This document shows positions 52,740 to 60,537 of a stretch of DNA of 60,537 nucleotides, piece by piece. Position 1 is the first letter of the stretch, and every line of letters starts with the position of its first letter. The translations under genes and the position numbers were made by a program. The notes beneath the pieces were generated by a model. That model had not been told where the DNA came from. It saw nothing but the letters and a program-made list of their open reading frames with translations, and did no database searches. The DNA is from a bacterium. GTDB lineage: Bacteria; Verrucomicrobiota; Verrucomicrobiia; Limisphaerales; JAJXZI01. The stretch is from contig JAJXZI010000022.1 in the NCBI GenBank assembly GCA_021780115.1, forward strand, positions 1 to 60,537, read 5' to 3'.

Positions 52740-54290
52740 ATGCAAAACCTGGATGAATTGATTAATTGCCGCTCCGAGCAGGGCCGCAAGACGGTCGAGC
52801 CGTGCTCGATTATCATCTTTGGCGCCAGCGGCGACCTGACTTCCCGCAAACTGGTGCCGGCGCTCTACCAACTGTTCCGCGAGGGGCAGATGCCGGCCGC
52901 CTTCCGGGTCGTCGGCTTCGCGCGGCGCGAGAAAACCGACGCCTCGTGGCGCGTGGAATTGCGGCAGGCGCTGGACCAGTTCTCCCGCACGAAACCGGTG
53001 GAGGAGCCGGCGTGGCAGGCGTTCGCGGCGAACCTCTCCTACTGCCAGGGCGATCTGACGGACGCGGCCGCCTACCAGCGGCTGGCGCAAATGCTCGGGT
53101 CGTTCAGTGGCGGGGCGCTCCAGCGGAATTTGCTGTGCTACCTCGCCACGCTGCCCAGCCAATTCGGAGCGATCGTCGAGCAATTGCACCAGGCCGGGTT
53201 GCTGCACAAAGACTCGCCCGACGGCTGGCAGCGCGTCGTGGTGGAGAAGCCCTTCGGGCACGACCTGGACTCCGCGCGGCGCCTGAACCAGGAGTTGATC
53301 CGGTTCGCCCACGAACGGCAAGTGTTTCGCATCGACCACTACCTGGGCAAGGAGACGGTCCAGAACATCATGATGTTCCGGTTTTCCAACGCGATCTTCG
53401 AGCGTCTGTGGAACCGCGAGGCGATCGACCACGTGCAGATCACGGTCAGCGAGCAACTCGGCGTCGGCCAGCGCGGCGGTTATTACGAAGAGGCCGGTGC
53501 GCTGCGCGACATGGTGCAGAACCATCTGCTGCAGGTGATGTCTCTCGTGGCGATGGAACCGCCCGTCACGCTGGAAGCCGAGTCGATCCGGGACGAAAAG
53601 GTCAAATTGCTGAAGTCGATCCGCCCGTTGCGCCCGGAAGACGCGGGCAAGCAAGTCGTGCGCGGCCAATATCGCTCGGGCACCATCGCCGGCGCGCCGG
53701 CGCCCGCTTACCGTCAGGAGCCGAAGGTCAATCCGGATTCCACCGTGGAGACGTACGCGGCTTTGAAGCTGTTCGTGGACAACTGGCGCTGGTCCAGCGT
53801 GCCGTTTTACCTGCGGACGGGCAAGCGCCTGCCGTTGAGCACCAGCGAGGTGCGCGTCCAGTTCCGGCCGACGCCCAGCGTGCTGTTCGCCGCCCAGTGC
53901 AACGGCGGGTTGGCTCCTAACGCGCTCACGCTCCGCCTCCAGCCCAACGAAGGCATCTCGCTCCGCTTCAACGGCAAAGTGCCCGGCCTGAGCCTGGGCG
54001 CGCGGCCGGTGCGGATGCATTTCGGTTACGACGCCGAATTCGGCGCCTACACGCCGGAGGCCTACGAACGGTTGTTGCTGGACGCGGTCGCGGGCGACGC
54101 CACGCTGTTCATTCGCCACGACGAAGTCGAAACCGCCTGGGGCATCGCCGACTCGATCCGCCACGTCTGGGAAGGCAAGCCGCTGTCGGATGGCGAGTTC
54201 TACGCCGCGGGCACCTGGGGGCCGGTCGCCGCCGATGAACTGCTGGCGCAGAGCGGTCACGCGTGGCGGAATCCACAGCCGATCAAATGA
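52740..54290 (+). CDS. zwf: glucose-6-phosphate 1-dehydrogenase
   Basis: 516 aa from the ATG at 52740. Oxidises glucose-6-phosphate to 6-phosphogluconolactone with NADP or NAD. Nucleotide-binding IIIFGASGDLTSRKLVPAL, the VVVEKPFGHDL motif, the active-site RIDHYLGKE, then NREAIDHVQITVSE, GALRDMVQNHLLQ and a C-terminal dimer domain. Length is normal (about 490-510). The next gene, 61 bases downstream, encodes the lactonase for its product, so the two form the oxidative entry to the pentose phosphate pathway. An upstream open frame overlapping pheT is a shadow. Confidence 0.97.
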   Translation: MQNLDELINCRSEQGRKTVEPCSIIIFGASGDLTSRKLVPALYQLFREGQMPAAFRVVGFARREKTDASWRVELRQALDQFSRTKPVEEPAWQAFAANLSYCQGDLTDAAAYQRLAQMLGSFSGGALQRNLLCYLATLPSQFGAIVEQLHQAGLLHKDSPDGWQRVVVEKPFGHDLDSARRLNQELIRFAHERQVFRIDHYLGKETVQNIMMFRFSNAIFERLWNREAIDHVQITVSEQLGVGQRGGYYEEAGALRDMVQNHLLQVMSLVAMEPPVTLEAESIRDEKVKLLKSIRPLRPEDAGKQVVRGQYRSGTIAGAPAPAYRQEPKVNPDSTVETYAALKLFVDNWRWSSVPFYLRTGKRLPLSTSEVRVQFRPTPSVLFAAQCNGGLAPNALTLRLQPNEGISLRFNGKVPGLSLGARPVRMHFGYDAEFGAYTPEAYERLLLDAVAGDATLFIRHDEVETAWGIADSIRHVWEGKPLSDGEFYAAGTWGPVAADELLAQSGHAWRNPQPIK

Positions 54291-54351
54291 GTCGCTCCGC
54301 CTCCGTTTCCTCGCGCCCAACGCGACTTTTGCCGTCGCCTAAACCGCGCTT

Positions 54352-55110
54352 GTGAGTGCCACGAATTTGCTGCGCTTCCCCGACGCGGCCGCCTTGGCCA
54401 CGGCTGCCGCGCGGGATTGGCTCGCCCAGGTCGAAGCCGTAAACCGTCGCGGGGCCCGCCACTTGGTCGCGCTTTCCGGCGGACGCATTGCCCGGGACTT
54501 CTTTGCCGCCACCGTCGCGGCGGCGGGCGTCCAAGGCGTCTTGTTTGCCTCCGCGCACTTTTTCTGGGCCGACGAGCGGTGCGTGCCGCCGGACGATCTC
54601 GAGAGCAACTTTGGAATGGCACGCGAACTTCTGCTGGGTCCGCTCGGCGTTCAGGATGAAGCCGTGCATCGCATTCCGGGCGAGCTGGACAGCGGGGATG
54701 CAGCGGCGGCGGCGGCGGCCGATTTGTGTCGCCGCGCGCCGGTGAACGCCGCCGGCCAACCGGTACTGGACCTCGTGATCCTGGGGATGGGCGAGGACGG
54801 CCACGTGGCTTCGTTGTTCCCGGGCGAGCCGCCCGATCGATTGCCTTTGCCATTGGTCTATCGTGCTGTCATTGGCCCCAAACCCCCGCCGCGCCGCGTG
54901 ACACTCGGCTATCCTGCCATTGCCGCCGCCAGTCAGGTCTGGGTTCTTGTTTCCGGGCGAGGGAAGGAGGCCGCCTTAGCAAAATCGCTGACCTCCTCAG
55001 GCCAAACGCCGCTGGCGAGGGTCCTGCAAAGCCGTTCCAGCACCCGGATTTACACGGACATTCGCCTCGAGGGAGAATTCTTTGAACAAAATGCCGCGGC
55101 CGGTGTCTGA
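54352..55110 (+). CDS. pgl: 6-phosphogluconolactonase
   Basis: 252 aa with a GTG start. NagB-like fold: HLVALSGGRIARDFFA near the start, FFWADERCVPPDDLESNFGMAREL, LDLVILGMGEDGHVASLFPG and VLVSGRGKEAAL. It hydrolyses 6-phosphogluconolactone from Zwf. Co-directional with zwf and probably on the same transcript; no gnd follows. Confidence 0.94.
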   Translation: MSATNLLRFPDAAALATAAARDWLAQVEAVNRRGARHLVALSGGRIARDFFAATVAAAGVQGVLFASAHFFWADERCVPPDDLESNFGMARELLLGPLGVQDEAVHRIPGELDSGDAAAAAAADLCRRAPVNAAGQPVLDLVILGMGEDGHVASLFPGEPPDRLPLPLVYRAVIGPKPPPRRVTLGYPAIAAASQVWVLVSGRGKEAALAKSLTSSGQTPLARVLQSRSSTRIYTDIRLEGEFFEQNAAAGV

Positions 55111-55259
55111 TTATTCGAACGGACTGAAAGAATTCGCGGTTCGTTTTGGGGTTGGTATAGAGGTTTTACTTGCGGCGGGGTTGAACCGCGAACGAGGGAA
55201 GAGTTGGCTCCGCCGCGCTTCTGAGCGCCTGGGTGAAGGCGTTTAAACCTCATCACCAC

Positions 55260-55292
55260 GGGGCCAGAGCTTCGGCTCTGGCCCCTGTTTTT
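55260..55292 (+). terminator. rho-independent terminator
   Basis: GGGGCCAGAGC, loop TTCG, GCTCTGGCCCC followed by TGTTTTT. A perfect 11-bp stem with a stable tetraloop and a U-tract on the plus strand. It ends the zwf-pgl transcript and separates it from accA. Confidence 0.85.
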
Positions 55293-55337
55293 AGTTCGGC
55301 GTTGTCTGGCCGCAACGGGCAGACTATGCTGGTCCCC

Positions 55338-56315
55338 ATGAAACACCAGCTCGACTTCGAAAAGCCGATTTTGGAACTCGTCGCCAAGCTGGAAGACCTG
55401 AAGAAACATCCGGAAAAGAACGCGGTGGACGTCAGCTTTGCTGACGAAATCCGCCGCATGGAGGAGAAGCTGGCCGCGACCCGCCGGCATGTCTTCTCCA
55501 ACCTCACGGCTTGGCAGCGCGTCCAACTCGCGCGTCACCCGCTGCGGCCTTTCACGCTGGACTACCTCAAGCGCGCGTTCACCGATTTCAGCGAACTCCA
55601 CGGCGACCGGCTCTTTGCCGACGACCGCGCCATGGTGGGCGGATTTGCCCGGATTGAAGACCAGCGGGTGATGGTGATCGGCACGCAAAAGGGCCGCGAA
55701 ACCAAGGAAAACATCCTGCGGAATTTCGGCTCTGCCCATCCGGAGGGCTATCGCAAGGCACTGCGGTTGATGCGGCTGGCAAATCAGTTCGGCCTGCCGA
55801 TCATCACGTTGATCGACACTGCGGGCGCCTATCCCGGCGTCGGCGCCGAGGAGCGTCACATCGCGGAGGCCATCGCCGTGAACCTGCGGGAGATGGTGTT
55901 GCTCGATGTGCCCATCATCGCCGTGGTGATCGGCGAAGGCGGTTCCGGCGGTGCGCTGGGCATCGGGGTGGCCGACCGCGTGCTCATTCTGGAAAATGCC
56001 TATTATTCCGTCATCAGCCCCGAAGGTTGCGCCGCAATTCTCTGGAAAGATCGGTCGGCGGCGGCCAAGGCCGCGGAAGCGCTGAAGATCACCGCCAAAG
56101 AATTGAAGGCCTTGCGGCTGGTGGACGAAATCGTGCCGGAACCGCTGGGCGGCGCGCACAACGACCACCCGGCTGCCGCCACAAAGCTCAAAGAGCACCT
56201 GCTGAAGCACCTCGGGGAACTGCAAAAGCTGGATCCCGCCGACCGGCTTCGGCAGCGGTACGACAAATATCGCGCGATGGGGCATTTTCTCGAAAAGCAG
56301 CCAGCTACGACGTGA
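55338..56315 (+). CDS. accA: acetyl-CoA carboxylase carboxyltransferase alpha
   Basis: 325 aa from ATG 55338 (ATG 55326 adds four residues). Starts KHQLDFEKPILELVAKLEDL, the usual N-terminal helix. The crotonase-like carboxyltransferase domain shows DFSELHGDRLFADD, LPIITLIDTAGAYPGVGAEER, VVIGEGGSGGALGIGVADRV, SVISPEGCAAILWKD and DEIVPEPLGGAH. Transfers CO2 from carboxybiotin to acetyl-CoA together with AccD (not in the window) for fatty-acid synthesis. Confidence 0.97.
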   Translation: MKHQLDFEKPILELVAKLEDLKKHPEKNAVDVSFADEIRRMEEKLAATRRHVFSNLTAWQRVQLARHPLRPFTLDYLKRAFTDFSELHGDRLFADDRAMVGGFARIEDQRVMVIGTQKGRETKENILRNFGSAHPEGYRKALRLMRLANQFGLPIITLIDTAGAYPGVGAEERHIAEAIAVNLREMVLLDVPIIAVVIGEGGSGGALGIGVADRVLILENAYYSVISPEGCAAILWKDRSAAAKAAEALKITAKELKALRLVDEIVPEPLGGAHNDHPAAATKLKEHLLKHLGELQKLDPADRLRQRYDKYRAMGHFLEKQPATT

Positions 56316-56421
56316 AGGCCGGGGCAGGCCGGCAGGTTGTCCTCGTCTCGCGATCCGTATTCTGGCTGGGCCGCGGGTTGGAGTGCCAGACCGGTCGCCC
56401 GACCACTTCGCGGGCATCAAT

Positions 56422-57423
56422 ATGCGAGAACCTGAAAATCTAGGAAACATTGTGCTCTACCCGCTGACCTTTCATCCCATTTTTAAAGAGCGCGTCTGGG
56501 GCGGGCGCAGCCTGGAGACCCTTTACCGCAAGCCGTTGCCGCCGGGACGGCCCATCGGCGAGTCCTGGGAAATCGCCGACCGTCCCGGCGAGGCCAGCGT
56601 GATCCAGAACGGCCCGCTGGCGGGCAAAGATCTGCACTGGCTCATGGAACACCGTGCCGATGAAGTCCTCGGCTCCGCACGCTCGCAAAGCGGCCGGTTT
56701 CCTCTGCTGGTCAAAATCCTCGATGCCGCGGAGCAGCTCTCCCTGCAGGTGCATCCGCCGGCCCGCGTCGCCGCCGTGCTGGGCGGCGAACCCAAAACGG
56801 AAATGTGGTTTATCGCCCACGCGTCGCCGGACGCGGAATTGTTCGTCGGGCTCAAGCGCGGTGTCACTCGAGCGGAGTTTGAGCGGCGAATTCGCGCCGG
56901 CACCGTGGCCGAATGCTTCCACCGGCTGGCCGTGCGGCCCGGCGACGCGATGTTTCTGCCCAGCGGGCGCGTCCATGCCATCGGCGCCGGCAACGTCATC
57001 TTCGAGATCCAGCAGAACTCCGACACCACATACCGCGTGTTCGATTGGAACCGCGTGGACCGCGACGGCCAGGCGCGCGAGTTGCACGTTGCTCAGTCCC
57101 TGACCAGCATCGACTTCGATGACTTCGAACCTTCGCTGATCCCAAGCCGGACGGAATGCCACGCGGCCGGCGGCATCCGCCGGCTCGTGGACGATCCGCT
57201 CTTCCGGGTGGACCACACCTCGATGGAGGCCGCCCGCAGTTTGGCCCTCACCCAACCGGCCTGCGCCATTCTCGGCGTGCTGGAGGGACACATCCGCGTG
57301 GACGGAGCCGGGCAAGCGGTGGAACTGGCCGCCGGCCAGTTCTGCTTGGTTCCCGCCCATGTGGCCGACGCGACGCTGCGCTCCTTGACGGCCGCCAGTT
57401 TCCTCCGGGTCCAGCCGGGTTGA
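56422..57423 (+). CDS. manA: mannose-6-phosphate isomerase
   Basis: 333 aa from ATG 56422. Type I PMI of the short bacterial class: FKERVWGGRSLETLY, PIGESWEIADRPGE, the zinc-site QLSLQVHP, EMWFIAHAS, GDAMFLPSGRVHAIGAGNV and FEIQQNSDTTYRVFDWNR. Interconverts fructose-6-phosphate and mannose-6-phosphate, feeding GDP-mannose and envelope glycans or mannose use. Same strand as accA, about 100 bases downstream. Confidence 0.93.
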   Translation: MREPENLGNIVLYPLTFHPIFKERVWGGRSLETLYRKPLPPGRPIGESWEIADRPGEASVIQNGPLAGKDLHWLMEHRADEVLGSARSQSGRFPLLVKILDAAEQLSLQVHPPARVAAVLGGEPKTEMWFIAHASPDAELFVGLKRGVTRAEFERRIRAGTVAECFHRLAVRPGDAMFLPSGRVHAIGAGNVIFEIQQNSDTTYRVFDWNRVDRDGQARELHVAQSLTSIDFDDFEPSLIPSRTECHAAGGIRRLVDDPLFRVDHTSMEAARSLALTQPACAILGVLEGHIRVDGAGQAVELAAGQFCLVPAHVADATLRSLTAASFLRVQPG

Positions 57424-57556
57424 CGGCCGTCCTTGAGACTTCCAGCGCGGACGGCGTCCGTCCACTGGCGGCGGCCGGCAGGCAAAGTGGTTTGGGTTGG
57501 TCCTTGACCCAGGCGCGCCTTTGGCTAATCGTGACGTGGTCATCCAATTGAACTCC

Positions 57557-58321
57557 ATGAACTCAAGAATCACCCGGCGCTGGCTGCTCCTGAGCCTGAT
57601 CGGCCTCGGCCTGTGCTCGTTCGCGTTGCCCAACCGGGGCGCGGAGGGAGCGAAGAAAATCAACGTCCTACTCGTCACCGGCGACGACGTGATGCCGGCC
57701 CACAACTGGCGGGAAGTGTCCCAGGCGATCCGCGAGGTGCTCCTCGCCACCGGCAAGTTCGACGTGCGCCTGTGCGAAGATGCCGGCGTGCTGGACTCGA
57801 CCACCAGCCTGGCGCGCTACGACGTGATCTTCCTCCACCTGTACAACGCCAAGACGCCCACCCTGTCGGCCGGCGCCAAGGAAAACCTGCTCAACTTCGT
57901 GAAGGGCGGGAAGGGGTTCGTGGTGTCGCACCTGTCGAGCGCGTCGTTCAAGGAGTGGGGCGAGTTCGGCAACCTGTGCGGACGTTACTGGGTCATGGGG
58001 AAGTCCGGCCACGGCCAGCGGAGCCCCTTCAAGGCACGGGTCGTGAACCACGACCATCCCATCACCAAGGGACTGGAGGACTTCACGGCGGACGACGAAC
58101 TTTACGCCAAGCTGCTGGGCGACGCCCCCATCAACGTCCTGGTGCAGGCCGATTCCGACTGGAGCCACCGCACCGAGCCGCTGGCGTTCACTCGCGAATA
58201 CGGCCAGGGCCGGGTCTTCCACGAAACGTTCGGGCATGACGCCAGGGCCGTCCACAATCCGACGGTGGAGAAACTCATCCAACGCGGCTGCGAGTGGGCC
58301 GCGACCGGCAAAGTCGAATAA
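57557..58321 (+). CDS. secreted ThuA-domain protein
   Basis: 254 aa from ATG 57557. Signal peptide about 1-28 (LLLSLIGLGLCSFALP). ThuA fold: INVLLVTGDDVMPAHNW, YDVIFLHLYNAKTPTLS, GGKGFVVSHLSSASF, VVNHDHPITKGL and GQGRVFHETFGHD. Its motifs differ from the other ThuA protein at 29285, so the two are different sub-families rather than a recent duplication. Substrate unknown; many relatives occur near sugar-degradation genes in this phylum. Confidence 0.87.
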   Translation: MNSRITRRWLLLSLIGLGLCSFALPNRGAEGAKKINVLLVTGDDVMPAHNWREVSQAIREVLLATGKFDVRLCEDAGVLDSTTSLARYDVIFLHLYNAKTPTLSAGAKENLLNFVKGGKGFVVSHLSSASFKEWGEFGNLCGRYWVMGKSGHGQRSPFKARVVNHDHPITKGLEDFTADDELYAKLLGDAPINVLVQADSDWSHRTEPLAFTREYGQGRVFHETFGHDARAVHNPTVEKLIQRGCEWAATGKVE

Positions 58322-58381
58322 ACAAGCGCCGTGTCTCTCACGCCGATCCGGCACGCGCCAGACGCCGCCAGATTTTCGAAT

Positions 58382-59119
58382 ATGGATGCCATCATCACGG
58401 AGGAGAGTTTTCTCGACTTCAAGTGTCCGTCTTGCGGCAACCCGGTGTCCTTTCCGCAGGATACCGCCGGCCATGTCCAGGAGTGCCCCAATTGTACGGA
58501 GAGTGTCATCGTGCCCGACGACGGCAGTGAGGCCGGCCGGCCGCTGCCGTTTCCCCTGGCCACGCCGCGGCTGGTGCTGCGGAGATTCCAGCCGGGTGAC
58601 TGGAAAGACCTGCTCGAAATCGTCTCTGACGAGGAGATGTTTCGTTACGGCGAAGGCCGGCCGCTGGGCGAGGAGGAGGTCCTGGGCTGGCTCGAAACGG
58701 ATCGGCACGTGAAGCTGACCACGGCCAACCAGCCCTTTTACCTGGGAATCCAGCTCCCGGACGGCGGCAAGCTCGTCGGCTACGCCACGTTGAGTTTCGC
58801 CGAACCGCAACGGCTCCAAGCCGAGCTTCGCGTCACCGTGGGGCGGGGCCGCCAGCGGACGGGATTGGCGACGGAGGCGGTCGCGGTGCTGCTCAGCTTT
58901 TGCTTCGACGGGATCGCGTTGCACCGGGTGACGGCCCGCTGCGACCCGCGAAATCTCGCCGCCGGCCGCGTGTGCGACAAGGTGGGCCTGCGGCGGGAAG
59001 GCGTCTTCCAGCAAGACCATTTGCTGAATGGCGAGTGGGCCGATACCGCATGGTACGCGATGCTGAACGAGGAGTATCGGGCCGCGGACAACGCTGCTGC
59101 GCCGCCGGGCGCGGCCTGA
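58382..59119 (+). CDS. zinc-ribbon GNAT acetyltransferase
   Basis: 245 aa from ATG 58382. N-terminal zinc ribbon (CPSCG ... CPNC, about residues 15-38), then a RimJ/RimL-type GNAT domain: PRLVLRRFQPGDWKDLLEI, YLGIQLPDGGKLVGYATLSF, the acetyl-CoA loop GRGRQRTGLATEAV and HRVTARCDPRNLAAGRV. The fusion of a zinc ribbon to a RimJ-like domain is unusual. Probably N-terminal or amine acetylation; target unknown. An IS-like sequence begins directly after its stop. Confidence 0.85.
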   Translation: MDAIITEESFLDFKCPSCGNPVSFPQDTAGHVQECPNCTESVIVPDDGSEAGRPLPFPLATPRLVLRRFQPGDWKDLLEIVSDEEMFRYGEGRPLGEEEVLGWLETDRHVKLTTANQPFYLGIQLPDGGKLVGYATLSFAEPQRLQAELRVTVGRGRQRTGLATEAVAVLLSFCFDGIALHRVTARCDPRNLAAGRVCDKVGLRREGVFQQDHLLNGEWADTAWYAMLNEEYRAADNAAAPPGAA

Positions 59120-59993
59120 GAGCGTGTCTGAAAATTCGTTTTCTGAGGCATTGGACAGTTTTTGTCCCAGGCGACCAGCGAAGCTGGTCGGATGCAAAAC
59201 TTGTTGTATCCGACGGATTTGAGTGATGAGCAATGGACTCTGTTGCAATTGGTTCTGCCGCCGCGCCCCACGGGCCGACGACGCGGCCGCCCCCCCGGCC
59301 GATTTGCGCCGGATTTGCAACGCCTTGCTCTATTGGGTCCGGGCGGGCTGCGCGTGGCGTCTGTTGCCGCGGGACTTTGGCCGGTGGAAGACCGTTTACC
59401 ATTACTTCTGGCTTTGGAGCCAGCAGGGCCATTGGGACGTCATTCACGACGTGCTGCGCGGCCAAGTGCGGGCGCCGGCTGGCAAACGGAGCCAACCCAC
59501 CGCCGCGATTGTGGATAGCCAGACGGTGCGTTCGGCGGACCAAGCGGGGGAGCGTGGCTTCGACGCGGCCAAGAAAACCAAAGGGATCAAGCGGCATCTT
59601 TTGGTGGACACGTTGGGGCTGCTGCTGGCGGTCTGCGTCACACCAGCCGACGTGCCCGAACGGGCCGACGCCCGCCGCTTGCTGGATGGCGCGCTGGCCG
59701 CGCTTCGCTGGCTGCGCTGTCTTGTGGGCCGACCAAGGCTACGGCGGCGAGGCCTTGGCGGCGTGGGTGGCCGCCCACCGCAAAACGGGCACGCTGCATT
59801 TGGACGTCGTGCCACGAGATAAAAGCCAGCGCGGTTTTGCCACCTTGCCCAAACGCTGGATTGTCGAACGGACGTTCGGGGGGGTTATGAAACACCGCCG
59901 CCTCGTGCGCCCCTATGAAGTCCAGCCTTCCCACGCCGAAGCTTGGCTCCGCATCAGCATGATTGGACTCATGCTTCGCCGACTGGCCTAGCC
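59120..59993 (+). mobile_element. degenerate IS5-like insertion sequence
   Basis: The left end GAGCGTGTCTGAAAATTCG resembles the terminal repeat of IS5-group elements. The transposase needs three frames. Frame 1 from 59192 reads QNLLYPTDLSDEQW. After a C7 run (59290-59296) frame 2 continues LRRICNALLYWVRAGCAWRLLP, IVDSQTVRSADQAGERGFDA and KGIKRHLLVDTLGLLL. Near 59713-59727 it passes to frame 3, WADQGYGGEALAAW, then [22 protein letters not shown]. The catalytic DDE residues lie in different frames. No matching right terminal repeat occurs; the transposase stop is followed two bases later by the next gene's ATG. The element is therefore probably dead. Confidence 0.8.
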
Positions 59994-60537
59994 ATGAGTA
60001 AAATACTTGTTCTCTACTACTCCACCTATGGCCACGTCGAAACGATGGCCAACGCCGTTGCCGAAGGCGCACGGACGGTCCCCGGGATTGCGGTCACGCT
60101 CAAGCGCGTGCCCGAAACCATGCCGCCCGAAGTCGCCAAACAAGCTGGCGCGAAACTCAATCAAACTGCCCCCGTGGCTTCGCCCGGCGAATTGGCCGAT
60201 TACGACGCCATCATCTTCGGCACGCCGACACGCTTCGGCAACATGGCGGCGCAGATGCGCAGTTTTCTTGATCAAACCGGCGGCCTGTGGGTCAAAGGCG
60301 CGCTCGTCGGCAAGGTCGCCAGCGTTTTTGCCAGCACCGGCACCGGCGGAGGCAACGAATCCACCATCCTCACTTTCATCCCGACCCTGCTGCATCACGG
60401 CATGATTTATGTCGGCCTGCCTTACGCCTGCCCGGAATTGGCCGACATCAGCGAGCTTAAAGGCGGCAGCCCTTACGGTGCGGCCACCATTGCCGGCGCG
60501 GACGGCTCGCGCCAGCCCAGCGCCAAGGAACTCGCCA
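59994..60537 (+). CDS. wrbA: NAD(P)H:quinone oxidoreductase, WrbA type (partial)
   Basis: At least 181 codons, running off the right edge. A flavodoxin-like fold binding [24 protein letters not shown] at the start, [43 protein letters not shown], then [12 protein letters not shown] and [12 protein letters not shown]. Two-electron quinone reduction protecting from semiquinone stress. The ATG begins two bases after the transposase stop, so the native promoter was probably displaced by the insertion. Confidence 0.92.
   Translation, partial: MSKILVLYYSTYGHVETMANAVAEGARTVPGIAVTLKRVPETMPPEVAKQAGAKLNQTAPVASPGELADYDAIIFGTPTRFGNMAAQMRSFLDQTGGLWVKGALVGKVASVFASTGTGGGNESTILTFIPTLLHHGMIYVGLPYACPELADISELKGGSPYGAATIAGADGSRQPSAKELA

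Noticed and set aside
59233..59700. Start of a 252-codon frame as a real transposase N-terminus
   Set aside because: Only its last 90 codons match the transposase; the first part is out of frame with the catalytic domain.

Overview
The window looks like a chromosomal segment of a GC-rich, Gram-negative bacterium of the Verrucomicrobiota, most likely the Pedosphaera/Limisphaerales side. This is inferred from gene style, not from a marker gene. The pointers are an ECF sigma factor next to a membrane Ser/Thr kinase with TPRs, a VPDGG-type PEP-CTERM tail, two ThuA-domain proteins, a sulfatase with a PA14-like tail, a PQQ-type propeller protein, many secreted proteins ending in a 'NW...FFRL' domain, and palindromic repeats scattered between and inside genes. 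I see no rRNA, tRNA, CRISPR array or prophage.

Layout. 151-1188: nadA. 1311-17778: a surface/secretion locus. It begins with an ECF sigma factor and a zinc-ribbon/Ser-Thr kinase/TPR protein. A repeat-rich spacer follows that holds two of the three copies of a TCCTGTAACA promoter-like element. Then come a secreted Asp-box-like propeller protein, a 1101-aa collagen-like/S74-chaperone fibre protein with a small secreted partner, a 1064-aa secreted protein of unknown function, and a second S74 fibre protein with a second small partner. A broken P-domain/PEP-CTERM gene closes the locus. 17911-18150 is a noncoding array of about eleven imperfect 21-23 bp units. 18301-19330: a small unknown gene and a broken URO-D-like gene next to a mobile-element-like scar.

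19380-34650 is mostly housekeeping: cimA, valS (with an in-frame palindromic repeat and a low-GC insertion), a secreted transglutaminase-like protein, purD, an unknown protein translationally coupled to a PfkB sugar kinase, ThuA, a eukaryotic-type hisA, a SirB1-like protein, hemW and a cold-shock gene with a readable promoter. 35330-44440: a secreted PQQ propeller, a small exported protein, a decayed secreted protein, purM (with a 7-bp tandem repeat inside the coding sequence), a 658-aa unknown, a host-attachment-like protein, an outer-membrane barrel candidate, a protein with a CarD-like N-terminus, and a decayed stretch.

44759-60537: mutY overlapping a sulfatase, cutA, a TolC-like efflux protein, pheT, the zwf-pgl pair (entry to the pentose phosphate pathway), a strong terminator, accA, manA, a second ThuA protein, a zinc-ribbon GNAT, an IS5-like transposase with two frame breaks, and the start of wrbA at the right edge.

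The best candidate for an undescribed system is 1311-17500. My model is that the ECF sigma/kinase pair reads the TCCTGTAACA element and controls a set of secreted, self-processing fibre proteins, each encoded tightly with a small secreted partner. A second theme is that the palindromic repeats have entered reading frames, in valS and between start codon and signal peptide in three exported proteins.
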